Positions 1-11,610 of a stretch of 64,000 bases of DNA are shown here, piece by piece; the stretch's first letter is position 1; each line of letters starts with the position of its first letter. The position numbers and the translations under genes are program-made. Under the pieces are notes generated by a model. It did no database searches and had not been told where the DNA came from. It saw only the letters and a program-made list of their open reading frames with translations. Origin of the DNA: Antedon mediterranea (Eukaryota; Echinodermata; Crinoidea; Comatulida; Antedonidae). Where the stretch lies: contig NC_092670.1 in the NCBI RefSeq assembly GCF_964355755.1, positions 12,339,201 to 12,403,200 of the forward strand. The letters run 5' to 3'.

Positions 1-1
1 T

Positions 2-85
2 TTAATTGAACTTGTAAAGCGAGGAAAACCAGTGCCATCTAAACACATTACCAAATCAACAGTTAAGAGCAACTCTAGACTATAA
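2..85 (+). CDS. Possible 3'-terminal coding exon of a gene that starts left of the window
   Basis: From base 2 a frame stays open for 27 codons to a TAA at 83-85. It is rich in Lys, Ser, Pro and Val (it includes LVKRGKPVPSKH). About 310 bases downstream is an AATAAA at 396-401, so the stretch reads naturally as a last exon plus a 3' UTR. No domain is recognisable and 27 codons can be open by chance, so this is a weak call. If real, transcription runs left to right. Confidence 0.25.
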   Translation, partial: LIELVKRGKPVPSKHITKSTVKSNSRL

Positions 86-569
86 CATAATTTCTAAGTA
101 CAACCGACAGGTCAAAATCAAACTATGACTGCACTAGGTTATGCCATACGATTAAAGTATCTTGCGACCAAAGACTTGCTTTTAATGTACAGTATTTGTA
201 AATATAAAACAATTATTATCTCTCAAAACTGTTAAACTGATATAATTAAATATAATTTTGTGTACTTCATTTATTTATTCATTCAATTTAATGTAATGTT
301 TTTAATTAGACAGACTGTTTATAAATATCAATACTTATTCATTGTATAAGGACTATGTGATATTTTTTATTTCGACATTTGTCAATCCTAAGTTTAATAA
401 AATGTTGTAATTCATGCTAAATTCCTATTCATAACACACAATTAAATAGAAGTTGATTACATGACACCCCCATTTTTAAATGGTATAGTCCATTGTTGGG
501 TTGCTTTTAACAGTGGTGGCTTTATACAGGGGTGGCTTTTTTCCTACTTTCTACACCGAAATACACTAC
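86..569. other. AT-rich sequence, possible 3' UTR
   Basis: No coding frame of note. It contains AATAAA at 396-401, consistent with the end of a transcript coming from the left edge. Beyond that I see only AT-rich non-coding sequence leading into the duplicated block. Confidence 0.3.
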
Positions 570-1358
570 ATGCCTTGGTGTGGCAGAAAAGGCCTAGACA
601 AGGAAGTTGAAATACCTTTACAAACTTGATAAATACCCCAAAAATGTATATTAACAATCATTGGTTTAGACTAAAAGCGAAACGTTTCGGCCAAAAAGTG
701 GGCCGAATCGAGCCAGATTTTGGCATTCAGGTCATCGCCTTCTTCGGGAGTACAGTGCCGACTTTTGTCCTTCTTGGCCTAACTTGCTAGCCTAAAAGTA
801 AAACAAACATCCAAAAGTATCCAAAAACATCTTACCTGTTTCTTATACGCCTAGTATTAAATTCAAATCCAAAATTTGTTAATATGCAATCGCGTCTTGT
901 CTCACAAACGAGCTAGACTAATTAATATGGATATCAAAACATGTGCGTCACAGACTAGGCGATGCTCCGATTGATGAACGAAACAGTATTACAAGTATGG
1001 CATGCAATCGTCGCCAAAAAAAACCCCACAAAATAAACGATAACGACAATATTAACTTGCTTCAAGTTAAATGTTTCGTTTAAGCAAATAATTATATAAA
1101 GTGATAAATGTAAAACAACTTTTTTTTTCTAATATAACGTAAGTTTTCGTCTATATTGACACTTATAACCATACAATCGTGCAATAAGGTTTAGCAAATA
1201 CCGTTCGCGATGCATGATGGGAACAAATTAGAAGCAACAACGCCCCCACCTGTAAAATAAAGTTTGTATTATAATAACAAAAGCAGCTTTGAAGCGTACG
1301 TAGGAAATATGGTCATATTTGATAGGTACAGGTGTCGATATACTGATATGAGCATATG
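570..1358 (+). repeat. Duplicated block, copy 1
   Basis: This ~0.8 kb block recurs at 1951-2741 with small indels. It holds a hairpin-forming motif near 690-715 (CGGCC, an A-rich loop, GGGCCG), then a shared run that includes GCGATGCATGATGGG at ~1208, and ends at a shared stretch near 1323-1358. The second copy lies immediately upstream of the first exon of the OB-like gene, so the duplicated segment is either a dispersed repeat or duplicated 5'-flanking DNA. Offset between copies is about 1.38 kb. Confidence 0.75.
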
Positions 1359-1429
1359 CCTACAATAGTCTCATAATTACCTATACAAGTCAGTGAAGCC
1401 CATATAAATGTTGGTGGAACGATTCAACG

Positions 1430-1545
1430 CACTTTTGAGTCGAAACGTCCCACTTTGTGGGCCGAAACGTCTCATTTAAGACCAAATTTATATACATTTT
1501 TTTGTGGTATCTATCAAGTTTTTAAAGGTGTTTAAATATCCATTT
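1430..1545 (-). repeat. Inverted copy of the hairpin-containing part of the duplicated block
   Basis: Read on the minus strand, this stretch repeats the order seen at ~605-730 and ~1985-2080: a CACCTTT..AAACTTGAT run followed by ACGTTTCGGCCCA and its hairpin partner. CGAAACGTC appears twice (near 1441 and 1466). It lies between the two direct copies and is opposite in orientation. Confidence 0.6.
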
Positions 1546-1950
1546 TTTATTGATATTGGCAATGTTGATATAATAATATATAAAATAAATTACTAAAAAC
1601 GTAATTTTATATTCAATTTATTCTTTGAAAACTTTTGTGCATTTGCTATTCAGCCAACATATAGGGCGTAACTCATTTACATAGTCCACGTGGCGTGGCT
1701 AAAAAATTAACATTTTCGACAATGTTTTAAAAATTGTTGGTTTATTTCATCTTTATCGCTATTATATTAGTTTAATCAAGTTTGGGAGAAAAAGCTTATA
1801 AAATGCATATCAACACCGATACATATAAGTGTGGCGAATCGTCTCAGAGCCGAATCGTCCCGCTAGCCTAAACACATTTCACCATTAACAACGGCTAGTA
1901 AAAAGACACGTTTTGCCCGATTATTCAAAACTAGCATGTTGTTCCATTCC

Positions 1951-2741
1951 CTTTGCCTTGGTGTTGCAGAAAACACCCAGAAAAAGGAAGTTCAAACACC
2001 TTTACAAACTTGATAAAAATCATTGGTTTAGACTAAAAGCGAGACGTTTCAGCCCAAAAGTGGGCCGAATCGTCCCAGATTCTGGCATTCAGGTCACCGC
2101 CTTCGTACAGTGCCGACTTTTGTCCTTCTTGGCCTAACTTGCTAGCCTAAAAAAACATGAAATCCAATATTCTCCAACAACAAACATCCAAAAGTAGCTT
2201 AAAACATCTTACCTGTTTCTTACTTGGCTTAGTATCAAATTTAAATCAAAAATGCGTTAATATGCACTCGCGTCTTGTCTCACAAACCAGCTAGCTAATA
2301 TCACAACATGTGCGTTAGACCGGGGCGATGCTGCTCGATATGATAAACGAAACAGTATTACAAGTATGGCATGCAATTGTCGCCAAAAATACCAAAATAA
2401 ACGATAACGACAATATTAACTTGCTTCAAGTTAAATGTTTCGTTTAAGCAAATAATTCTATAAAGTGATAAATGTAAAACAACTTTTTTTTTCTAATATA
2501 ACGTAAGTTCTCGTCTATATTGACACTTAGAACCATATCATCGTGCAATAAGGTTTAGCAAATACCGTTCGCGATGCATGATGGGAACAAATTAGAAGCA
2601 ACAACGGCCCCACCTGTAAAATAAAGTTTGTATTATAATAACAAAAGCGGCTTTGAACGTACGTAGGAAATATGCTCATATTCCAAACAATATTGTCATG
2701 ATTTTTAGGTACAGGTGTCGATATACTGATATGCGCATGTG
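1951..2741 (+). repeat. Duplicated block, copy 2 (5' flank of the OB-like gene)
   Basis: Second copy of the 570-1358 block. Similarity ends about 70 bases before the splice donor of the gene's presumed untranslated first exon (donor GT at 2815-2816). It may therefore contain that gene's promoter, but no TATA box or initiator can be assigned with confidence. Confidence 0.7.
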
Positions 2742-2814
2742 CTAAACACAACTTAAAAGCAAGTTTCAAAGCGTCCATGCTCTCACAATCGTCTGTTGGG
2801 TTTAAACTGAAAAG
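2742..2814 (+). promoter_or_regulatory. Presumed 5' UTR exon of the OB-like gene
   Basis: A good donor (AAAAG then GTGAGT, GT at 2815-2816) precedes a good acceptor (TTTCAACAG, ending 2989) directly before an ATG. Joined to the next exon in the ATG frame, this stretch has an in-frame TAA, so it would be non-coding leader. The transcription start is not visible and the exon's left limit is a guess. Confidence 0.4.
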
Positions 2815-2989
2815 GTGAGTAAAATGTGTCCTCTTGTTCGAAATATTACAAGCCGTTTAATCAATGGATCATTTACAAGTTAATCCATAACAAGGCTGTG
2901 TGACTTTAATATTTTAACATATTTTCGTTACCGCTGTAACCAACCTGTAATAAGCTAACAGTACATAGAAATCTTCTTTATTTCAACAG

Positions 2990-4355
2990 ATGTCTTCTGT
3001 GGCAGTATATATCCTTTCCTCACCAGCGTTACATGGTGAACATTTTTTTTGTTTTACCATGGACAATAACTTTGACGTGTTTGAAACAACAATTCCAAAA
3101 AGTCTACAACAAAAAATGTGCAAAGGGAAATACATTAGGATGATAAAACACACCACAACAAAAAAACCTGATGCCAACTACATCCGATTAAGCGAAAAAT
3201 CGAAAGTATGTACTTGCCTTTTAAACACATTATACCTACCTACCTACCCTATGTACCACACAATCCACATTATTTATATACAACACTTTTTTTCTAGATT
3301 TTCCAAACGTGTGCCTTTGAGATACCGCATTCCAAGCTGACTGAATTCTATCACCCTCCTGAGCATACCGTGTCACAAACTTTAATTTTGCCAGCAAAAA
3401 GGAGGATTAGTTTAAAGGCAACGATAGCTGAGGTGCAGTATTAATTGTAGTTGTATAGATTCCCATTAATTTTTTTTAAACTAATAAGGTCATATGGATA
3501 AAATATATTGAGAATAAGACAATTAAAGTATTACACATCATATCCTTACAGGTTTTTCCAATCCGAGAAGGTACTGGATGGAAAAGACGAGACATCTTTC
3601 TCGCAGACGGCGAAGACGGCGAAGACGGCAGACCGTCCAAAAAAATTAAATGCAAGCTGTGGGGCTCACACAGTGAACTGATAACGGATGCAAATATCGG
3701 CAACACCGTAACATTCAACAATGTAGAAGTCAAAATCTACAAAGATATACAGCAAGTTAAATCTTTAGACTTAACAATCGTAAACGTAAGATCTTAATTA
3801 TCAAATAATGTATTCAAAATCGCATATTACTGTTTACAGCATGATAATTTTGGTTCCCCATAGCCAATTGAATGTTGACAGATAAGTTCTGTCTATATCC
3901 ACCTATTTGACCAAATCACTACAGCTTTTCTCGCCTTCTTGCACAATTAATATACCTACAAGATGACAAAAGAAAACGTTTCTCCTTTTCTTCACACAGG
4001 TGGACGAATCCGATAAAACCTACACAGTCACCATTACTGCTGTAGATGAAGAAAATGATTCAGAACAGTATGTATATAAATTCAGAAAAACATCAAAATG
4101 TAAATTACTTAATCAAATAGCACAGATTTAGATAAAACAACATTTGATTTCACTAACGCAAGTTTTTTTTCTTTCCACAGAAAACTAAATCTTCTGACAG
4201 AAGATGATCAGATCATGATTTGCAGTATGGACATTTTCAAATCAGTAAATTTGTCGGTGGAAGAGTTCACGAACTTATTGCCTGTGCAATGTAAAATACA
4301 AAAAAAAAATCAATCCATTAGTTCACTTGAACTAATGCAAATGTTTCAAAAATAA
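2990..4355 (+). CDS. Five-exon gene, ~275-residue protein with OB-fold-like features
   Basis: Coding exons 2990-3205, 3298-3432, 3552-3785, 4000-4067 and 4181-4355 join through GT/AG introns of 92-214 bases with consistent phases (0, 0, 0, 2) and no internal stop. The TAA at 4353-4355 overlaps an AATAAA at 4351. The ATG at 2990 follows an acceptor and an in-frame upstream stop; a second Met at ~3059 sits in a better context (ACCATGG) and could be the real start. The protein begins VAVYILSSPALHGEHFF. Its middle (about residues 107-205) alternates strands and loops with IKCKLWGSHSEL, then GNTVTFNNVEV, which resembles RPA-like nucleic-acid-binding OB folds. A 9-bp triplication encodes repeated Glu-Asp-Gly around residues 134-142. 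The function is not known; nucleic-acid binding is an inference from fold-like features only. Confidence 0.65.
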
Positions 4356-4739
4356 AAACAAAACAAAGCAACAAACTTGTAATTGTCTCATGTGTATTGT
4401 AAACATTATAGTTGAATGCTTTCATCAAAACACAATGGAAAAAACTTTGGGACAAATCTCTGCTTTGGATACTTACCTGATCTATCTCAGATGCACAGCA
4501 AAATGTAAATTTGATAACATTAGTTTTCACTATTATGATATTGTCCCATATATTAGATATTATTAGAGTTTTTAAACAACATTTCTCATTTCATTATAAT
4601 CTTTCAACTTGGGGTCACTTAACTATGGCATGCAATTTATGCAAAAAAATACAGAAGTCTATGATTTAATACACTCTGGTGTTACATGCATTGGTGCACT
4701 ATGCAAATTGATTATTAGGTCCTATAATAAAACTAAAAC
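4356..4739. other. No gene seen
   Basis: Non-coding AT-rich stretch after the OB-like gene. It may hold its 3' UTR. I see no repeat match until the A-family fragment that begins near 4740. Confidence 0.4.
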
Positions 4740-4980
4740 TTGAAAGATGAAGATTTCATCATAGTAAAAGTTTGGTATGAAATCATCTATTTGCATCGCG
4801 GGGGTTCACGACATACCGAATGAACGAGTAATCTTTCTTCGTGTTTTCTTCGGCAGGTGAAACCGACTTTGGTATGAGATGTACCGAGATCGAATTCCAT
4901 CACGGGAAAACAATTAAATAAATTAAATATAAGGATGTATTTGGTTATTATACTTTTTAGAAAAGTCATAACTGAAAAGA
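4740..4980 (+). mobile_element. Truncated 3' part of a family-A Helitron-like element
   Basis: It matches the distal part of the A units: the GATTTCATCATAGTAAAA run, TTCACGACATACCGAATGAA, then a degenerate B-box region and the run after it up to the AAAAGTCATAACTGAAAAG motif. The A-box segment present in other copies is deleted, and the terminal hairpin plus CTAG is missing. Confidence 0.75.
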
Positions 4981-5029
4981 TATCTGGTAATGATCGAAAA
5001 AGTCGTATCTAAAAGAATATTATCACATT

Positions 5030-5165
5030 ATTCCGAGTTCTCCAGACGGAGTTTTAACTTAGTAAAACATAAGTATTTTGATACATATGGCGTTTCATAC
5101 GTATACTACTTGAAACACCGTGGTTTAACTCCAATAATTCTTGGTGCATACGATTGGCTACTCAT
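5030..5165 (+). repeat. Foldback-type repeat, uninterrupted copy
   Basis: Contains CTCCAGACGGAGTTTT, CATATGGCGTTT, then CATACG and a TTCTTGGTGCATA run. The same order occurs at 42444-43050, where a LINE fragment lies between CATATGGCGTTT and CATACG. This copy therefore shows the empty site. The short ORF over this region is not protein-like. Confidence 0.65.
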
Positions 5166-5204
5166 ATTTGCGCGTAAAATGCGTTTGAAATTTTAAAATG
5201 CTCA

Positions 5205-5904
5205 AAATTTGTGCACGCTGTTACTCTGCAACGCGTTAACATAACATGTTGTAACTTGGTCAACATATAGACATTTAACTGAAATTGTACAGCCAAGCTT
5301 TTGGACGCTGTAAGAGGCTCGTATCGTAAGTTACGCGCGATTTTCTGAAAATCTGAAATTGATCATAACTTTGAAACAGATAAATATTTTTTAACGTAAT
5401 TTTAAGCCACGTTTGCTTCACATCAATTGTTAACATTTTTAACCCTACCGAATTTTGTAAAATTAGAAAGTGCGCGCGTAAACGGCGTTTGAAATTTTAA
5501 AATGCTTGAAATCAATTTCTGATTAAATTAGAGTACGATTCAGGTCATTTTCTTTTGCATAAATTGTGTTTTTCAAACTTCGGTTAACAATTTTACTTTG
5601 TTTTATTCATTTTCAAAACTTAAATTGGTGTTCTACGAGCACGTTAAACATGACAAGTTGCGCACGAAAACATCAACAAATTGTGAAATTGTTGCAAAAT
5701 ATGTCTACTTTTAAAAATGAAACAATTCATCAGAATGCAAGGTTACCCCCATTTTTTATTTTATTTTCTTGCAGTGTATGAATCATAGGTCTGATTTATT
5801 ATACTCTTGAATGTTAAAAAGTGTTTGATGGCTACATTATTTGCAAATTAAATGTAATGTTTGAAATAATTATCATCAAACAAACATAAACATATTCAAA
5901 GAGC
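5205..5904 (+). mobile_element. Family-A Helitron-like element, 3'-truncated
   Basis: Starts at the TTTTGTGCACGC motif used by other A copies and carries AACATGTTGTAACTTGG, CAGCCAAGCTTTTGGACGC, GAGCACGTTAAACATGAC and the AGAATGCAAGGTTACCCCC run. It breaks off near 5900, where a second copy begins part-way through the unit. Confidence 0.75.
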
Positions 5905-6951
5905 AAAACAATAACTTCGAAAACGATAAATATTTTTTAACGTTATTTTCAGCCACGTTTGCTTCACATCAATTGCTAACTTATTTATCGCTACCGAAAT
6001 TTGTAACATTGGAAAGTGCGCGAGTAAACGGCGTTTGAAATTTTAAAATGCTGTAAATCAATTTCTGATTAAATTAGAGCACGATTCAGGTCATTTTAGG
6101 TGTTTGAAAAATTGCCACCAGGTGCGCACATTTCTACGCGCGCACGGCGCAGGAAAGACGTATGAGCATTTCTTTTGCACGATTTGTGTTTTTCAATCTT
6201 CGGTTAACAATTTTACGTTATTTTATTCACTTTTCAACTTCAAATGGCGTTCTACGAGCTCGTTAAACATGACTGGTTGCGCACGTAAAATGTTAAAAAA
6301 TTGTGAAAATGTTGCAAAATATGTATACTTTTAAAAATGATACAGTTCATCAGAATGCAAGGTTACCCCCATTTTTTATTTTTATTTCTTGCAGTGTATG
6401 AATCATAGGTCTGATTTATTTTAGTGTTGAATGTTAAAACGTGTTTAATGGCTACATTATTTGCATAACAAACATAAACTTTTTCAAAGAGCAAAACAAT
6501 AAACATAACGTTTATCTTTTTTCTTCACATGTTAATATATAAAACTTAAAAGTATGCACTTTCATAATATGTCACTGTTCAAAATTTTTGAAGATTTCAT
6601 CATAGTAAACATTATGATTTAGTTTGCTAAGTAATAATCTATTTGCATAGAGTGGTTCACGACATACCGAATGAACGAGTAAACTTTCTTCGGATTTTTT
6701 TCGGCAGGTGCTCATATGGCTCGATGTGTAGTGCAACCGACTTTGGTATCAGAGGTACCGGGATCAAATCCCGTCACGGGAAAACAATTAAATAAAAGGA
6801 ATTATTTGGTTATTACACCGAAAGGGCAGTTTTAATTTCGAATAGGCTACTTTTTGGAAAAGTCATGATTGAAAGGTACTTTAATGCGCAAGATACGTTT
6901 TGTTACGGGCGGATAACCAAACTCGTCCTCAAGTGACGAGTTCAGATCTAG
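5905..6951 (+). mobile_element. Family-A Helitron-like element, 5'-truncated
   Basis: Begins inside the unit (ATAACTTCGAAAACGATAAA) and runs to a complete 3' end: GGCGGATAACCAA, an ACTCGTC/GACGAGT hairpin, then CTAG at 6948-6951 followed by TT. A hairpin roughly 10 bases before a terminal CTRR, with no target duplication, is the Helitron 3' signature. A tRNA-like A box (TGGCTCGATGTG) and B box lie at ~6717-6772. It encodes no protein. Confidence 0.8.
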
Positions 6952-8486
6952 TTCTTATTCTTATTATTTATTTCTCTCTGTACAGATTTTGTGTAACAAA
7001 TATCTCAAAAAGTTTAATGTCAATGATTACCAAAATTTCACAATGTCTTTCAAATACGTTAACTTAGTCCTAATAAGCTTTTCAGCGTGATCACTCATCC
7101 GTGACGTCACGTTTACGCCATTTTGTGAAATCACATTATCAATCATATCTCCATAATTCATTATCACATATTAATGAAAATCACTACACGTAAACTTGAG
7201 GTCAAGATAAAAAAGATTAGCAAATAAAAACTCGGGCGTTTCAAGGTCATGCGCGTGAAATCGCGCGTTAAAATTTTAAAAAGCTCAAAATTTAGTTTTT
7301 ATCAATTTAGAGCATGAAATAGGCCATTTGCGTGTTTAAAAAAATTACTGCGTAAAAACACATTTTTGCGCACGCGATTTTTAAAAAGGGTAAAAAATAA
7401 AATTTGATGTATACATCATATTCTACTCACAATCCTTAGTACATTCTCCGACTTTGAGTCCATTCCGACTTAAAATAACGCTATACGAGCACGTTAAAAA
7501 TGACAAAATGCGCACATTAATTGTACAAAAGTGCTAAAAATGGTAAAAAATAAGGCCTTTTTAAAATGAATATAACTCTTCAGAATGGCAGGTGACCCCC
7601 AATTTTTTTAACTTATTATGGAAGCCAATAAGTTGTAGATATAAATATATATACATATTAGACGTACAAAATGGTATGACGTCATCAAATGGCCACTTGA
7701 ATTTAAAAATTAGTAATTTTTATCTTTTTGTGTGGGTTATCACATTCAATAGAGCGCATCTCCGTTATTTGAGCCCGATTTTCGCACACATTTTAGTATG
7801 TGCTTGCTCAATTAATTATTTTTCTCGTGAGTTTTCAACATTTTTATTGTGATGACGTCATCACGCGTAAAAACTTGAATAACCTAGGTCGTGTAATTTC
7901 AGCTACACCATACATTTGAATATTTTATAGCTCCTCGGAATTAAAGGTGACCTTGAAGATTATAATTTATTATGAAAGCTGATGAAATGTAGATATGAAT
8001 TCATATCAAAATTAAGCCTATCGGATGTTGTGATGTTATCATATGGCCAGTTGAAGTTAAAAAGTAGTTTTTAAATTTCTTTAGTCGAAGTTATACAAAT
8101 TTCAAAGAGCGCGCATTGCGCTTCTACGTGTCAAATTCTCTTCCAATCCTTATATTTATTTGCTCAATTCATTATCTTTCGAAATTGTCATCTTCGAGTT
8201 TATTTTGATAATTCCATCATACCAAAAAAATAGAGCATGATCTGGGTCCCGTAATTTCACCTATGCTACACTGTATATAGATATACAGTATTTACTGTAC
8301 ATATTGTATATGAAACATAATAGGTACAACAGCACTATAAGTGTATATGCATCATGTCATAGGATGGCGTACATCAGCTTTTTACGATCATATGTTAACG
8401 TACGTGCATGTTTAAAAAATGTTAATTTCATTAAAATGATAAAAATGATCACCTATAATTCGTCAAAGTGACGAATTAAATTCTAG
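6952..8486 (+). mobile_element. Family-B Helitron-like element, copy 1
   Basis: About 1.53 kb unit starting near TCTGTACAGATTTTGTG and ending in the hairpin AATTCGTC-AAA-GTGACGAATT plus CTAG at 8483-8486. Palindromic CRE-like TGACGTCA sites lie at 7102-7109 and 7853-7860. It shares the TATACGAGCACGTTAAAAA motif with families A and C. No coding capacity, so it is non-autonomous. Confidence 0.8.
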
Positions 8487-10089
8487 TGAGAAATTGTTTT
8501 TGTAAAAAAAAAATGTTTCTTCGCAATTTCTTTCTGTACAGATTTTGTGTAACAAATATCTCAAAAAGTTTAATGTCAATGATTACCAACATTTCAGAAT
8601 GTCTTTCCAATACTTTAACTTAGTCCTAATAAGGTTTTCAGCGTGATCACTCATCCGTGACGTCATCTATTCGCCATTTTGTGAAATCACATTATCAATC
8701 ATATCTCCATAATTAATTATCACATATTAATGAAATTCACTATACGTAAACTTCAGGTCAAGGGTAAAAATATTAGCATATAAAAACACACGCGCACGTA
8801 GTGTCATGCGCGTGAAATTGCGCCTTAAAAATGTAAAAAGCTCAAATTTAAGTTTTGATCAATTTAGAACATGAATTAGGCCATTTGCGTGTTTCAAAAA
8901 ATTACTGCGCAAAAACACGTTTTTGCGCACGCAATTCGTAAAAAGCGTAAAAAATAAAATTTGATGTAAAAATCACATTCTACTTACAATCCTTAGTACA
9001 TTTTCCGATTTTGAGTCCATTCCGACTTAAAATAACGCTATACGAGCACGTTAAACATGACAAAATGCGCACATTAATTGCACAAAAGTGCAAAAAATAG
9101 TAAAAATTAAGGCCTTTTTAAAATGAATATAACTCTTCAGAATGGCAGGTGACCCCCAATTTTTTTACCTTAATTTGGAAGCCAATAAGTTGTAGATATA
9201 AATATATATAAACATTAGACGTACAAAATGGTATTACGTCATAAAATGGCCACTTGAATTTAAAAATTAGGATTTTTTTCCGTTTTGTGTAGGTTATCAC
9301 ATTCAATAGAGCGCATCTCTGCTATTTGAGCCCGATTTTCGCACAAATTTCAGTGTGTGCTTGCTTAATTATTTATCTTTCTCATAAGTTGTCAGTGTTT
9401 TCTTTTTGATGACGTCATCACGCGTAAAAACTTGAATAACATAGGTAGTGTAATTTCACCTTCGCCGTAAATTTGAATATCTTACAGCACTTCAGAATTG
9501 AAGGTTACCTTGATGATTATAATTTATTATGAAAGCTGATGAAATGTAGATATGAATTCATATAAAAACCAAGCCTATCGGATGTTGTGACGTTATCATA
9601 TGGCTAGTTGAATTTAAAACGTTGTTTTTAAATTTCTTTAGTCAAAGTTATAGATGAAGTTAAAAAGTAGTTTTTTCATCTTTTTCGTCAAAGTTATACA
9701 AATTTCAAAGAGCGGGCACGGCGCTTCTACGTGCCAGATTCTTTTCCAATTCTTATATTTATTTGCTCAATTCATTATCTTTCGAAATTGTCATCTTTGA
9801 GTTTATTTTGATAATTCCATCATACCAAAAAATTAGAACATGATGCGTGTCCCGTAATTTCACCTATGCTACACTGTATAAAGATATACAGTATATACTG
9901 TACATATTGTATATGGCATATAATAGGCACAACTCAGCGATATAAGTGTATGCATCATGTCATAGGATGGCGTACATCAACTTTTTACGATCGTATGTTA
10001 ACGTACGTGCATGTTTAAAAAATGTTAATTTCATTAAAATGATAACAATGATCACCTATAATTCGTCAAAGTGACGAATTAAATTCTAG
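8487..10089 (+). mobile_element. Family-B Helitron-like element, copy 2
   Basis: Directly follows copy 1 in the same orientation and ends in the same hairpin plus CTAG (10086-10089). TGACGTCA sites are at 8658-8665 and 9410-9417. A short partial repeat of the GAAGTTAAAAAGTAGTTTT region occurs near 9600-9680. Confidence 0.8.
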
Positions 10090-11610
10090 TTAATCTTCTT
10101 TCTGTACACTTTTTGTTCGTCAAATATCTCAAAAAGTTGAATAGCAATGATCACAAAAATTTTACAATGTCTTTCAAATACTTTAACTTAGCCATAATAA
10201 GCTTTTCAGCGTGATCACTGACCCGTGACGTCACGTATACGCGATTTTGTGAAATCACATTATCAATCATATATCCATAATTCATTATCACATATTTATG
10301 AAATTCACTACACGTAAACTTCAGGTCAAGGTAAAAATATTAGCAAATAAAAACGCACGCGCACGTATAGACATGCGCGTGAAATCGCGCGTTAAAAATT
10401 TAAAAGGCTCAAAATTAAGTTTTGATCAATTTAGAGCATGAATTAGGCCATTTGCGTGTTTCAAAAAATTACTGCGCAAAAACACGTTTTTGCGCGCGCG
10501 ATACTTAAAAAGCGTAAAAATACGATTTTTTTGTAGAAATCGCATTCTACTCACCATCCTTAGTACATTCACCAAATTTGAGTCAGTTCCGACTTAAAAT
10601 AACGCTATACGAGCACGTTAAAAATGACAAAATGCGCACATTTATTTCACAAAAGTTCTGAAAATGGTGAAAAATATGTCTTTTTTAAAATGAAAATAAC
10701 TCTTCAGAATGCACGATGACACCTAAGTTTTTTAACTTATTCGTGAAGCCATTGAGTTGTAGATATAAATGTATATACACATTAGACGTAAAAAATGGTA
10801 TTACGTCATCAAATGGCCACTTGAATTTAACAATTAGGATTTTTTTCCGTTTTGTTTAGGTTATCACATTCAATAGAGCGCATCTCCGCTATTTGACCTC
10901 GATTTTCGCACAAATTTCAGTGTGTGCTTGCCTAATTATTTATCTTTCTCATAAGTTGTCAGTGTTCTCATTTTGATGACGTCATCACGCGTAAAAACTT
11001 GAATAACGTAGGTCGTGTAATTTCACCTTCGCCGTAAATTTGAATATCTTACAGCTCTTCAGAATTAAAGGTTACCTTGACGATTATAATTTATTATGAA
11101 AGCTGATGAAATGTAGATATGAATTCATATAAAAACCAAGCGTATCAGATGTTGTGACGTTAACATATGGCCAGATGAAGTTAAAAAGTAGTTTTTTCAT
11201 CTTTTTCGTCAAAGTTATACAAATTTCAAAGAGCGCGCACAGCGCTTCTACGTGCCAGATTCTCTTCCAATTCTTATATTTATTTGCTCAATTTATTATC
11301 TTTCGAAATTGTCATCTTTGAGTTTATTTTGATAATTCCATCATACCAAAAAATTAGAACATGATGTGTGTCCCGTAATTTCACCTATGCTACACTGTGT
11401 ATAGATATACAGTATATACTGTACATATTGTATATGGCATATAATAGGCACAACTCAGCGATATAAGATTATGCATCATGTCATAGGATGGCGTACATCA
11501 ACTTTTTACGATCGTATGTTAACGTACATGCATGTTTAAAAAATGTTAATTTCATTAAAATGATAACAATGATCACCTATAATTCGTCAAAGTGACGAAT
11601 TAAATTCTAG
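10090..11610 (+). mobile_element. Family-B Helitron-like element, copy 3
   Basis: Third tandem B unit, ending CTAG at 11607-11610. TGACGTCA sites are at 10226-10233 and 10977-10984. Its start after the preceding CTAG is TTAATCTTCTTTCTGTACAC. Confidence 0.8.
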
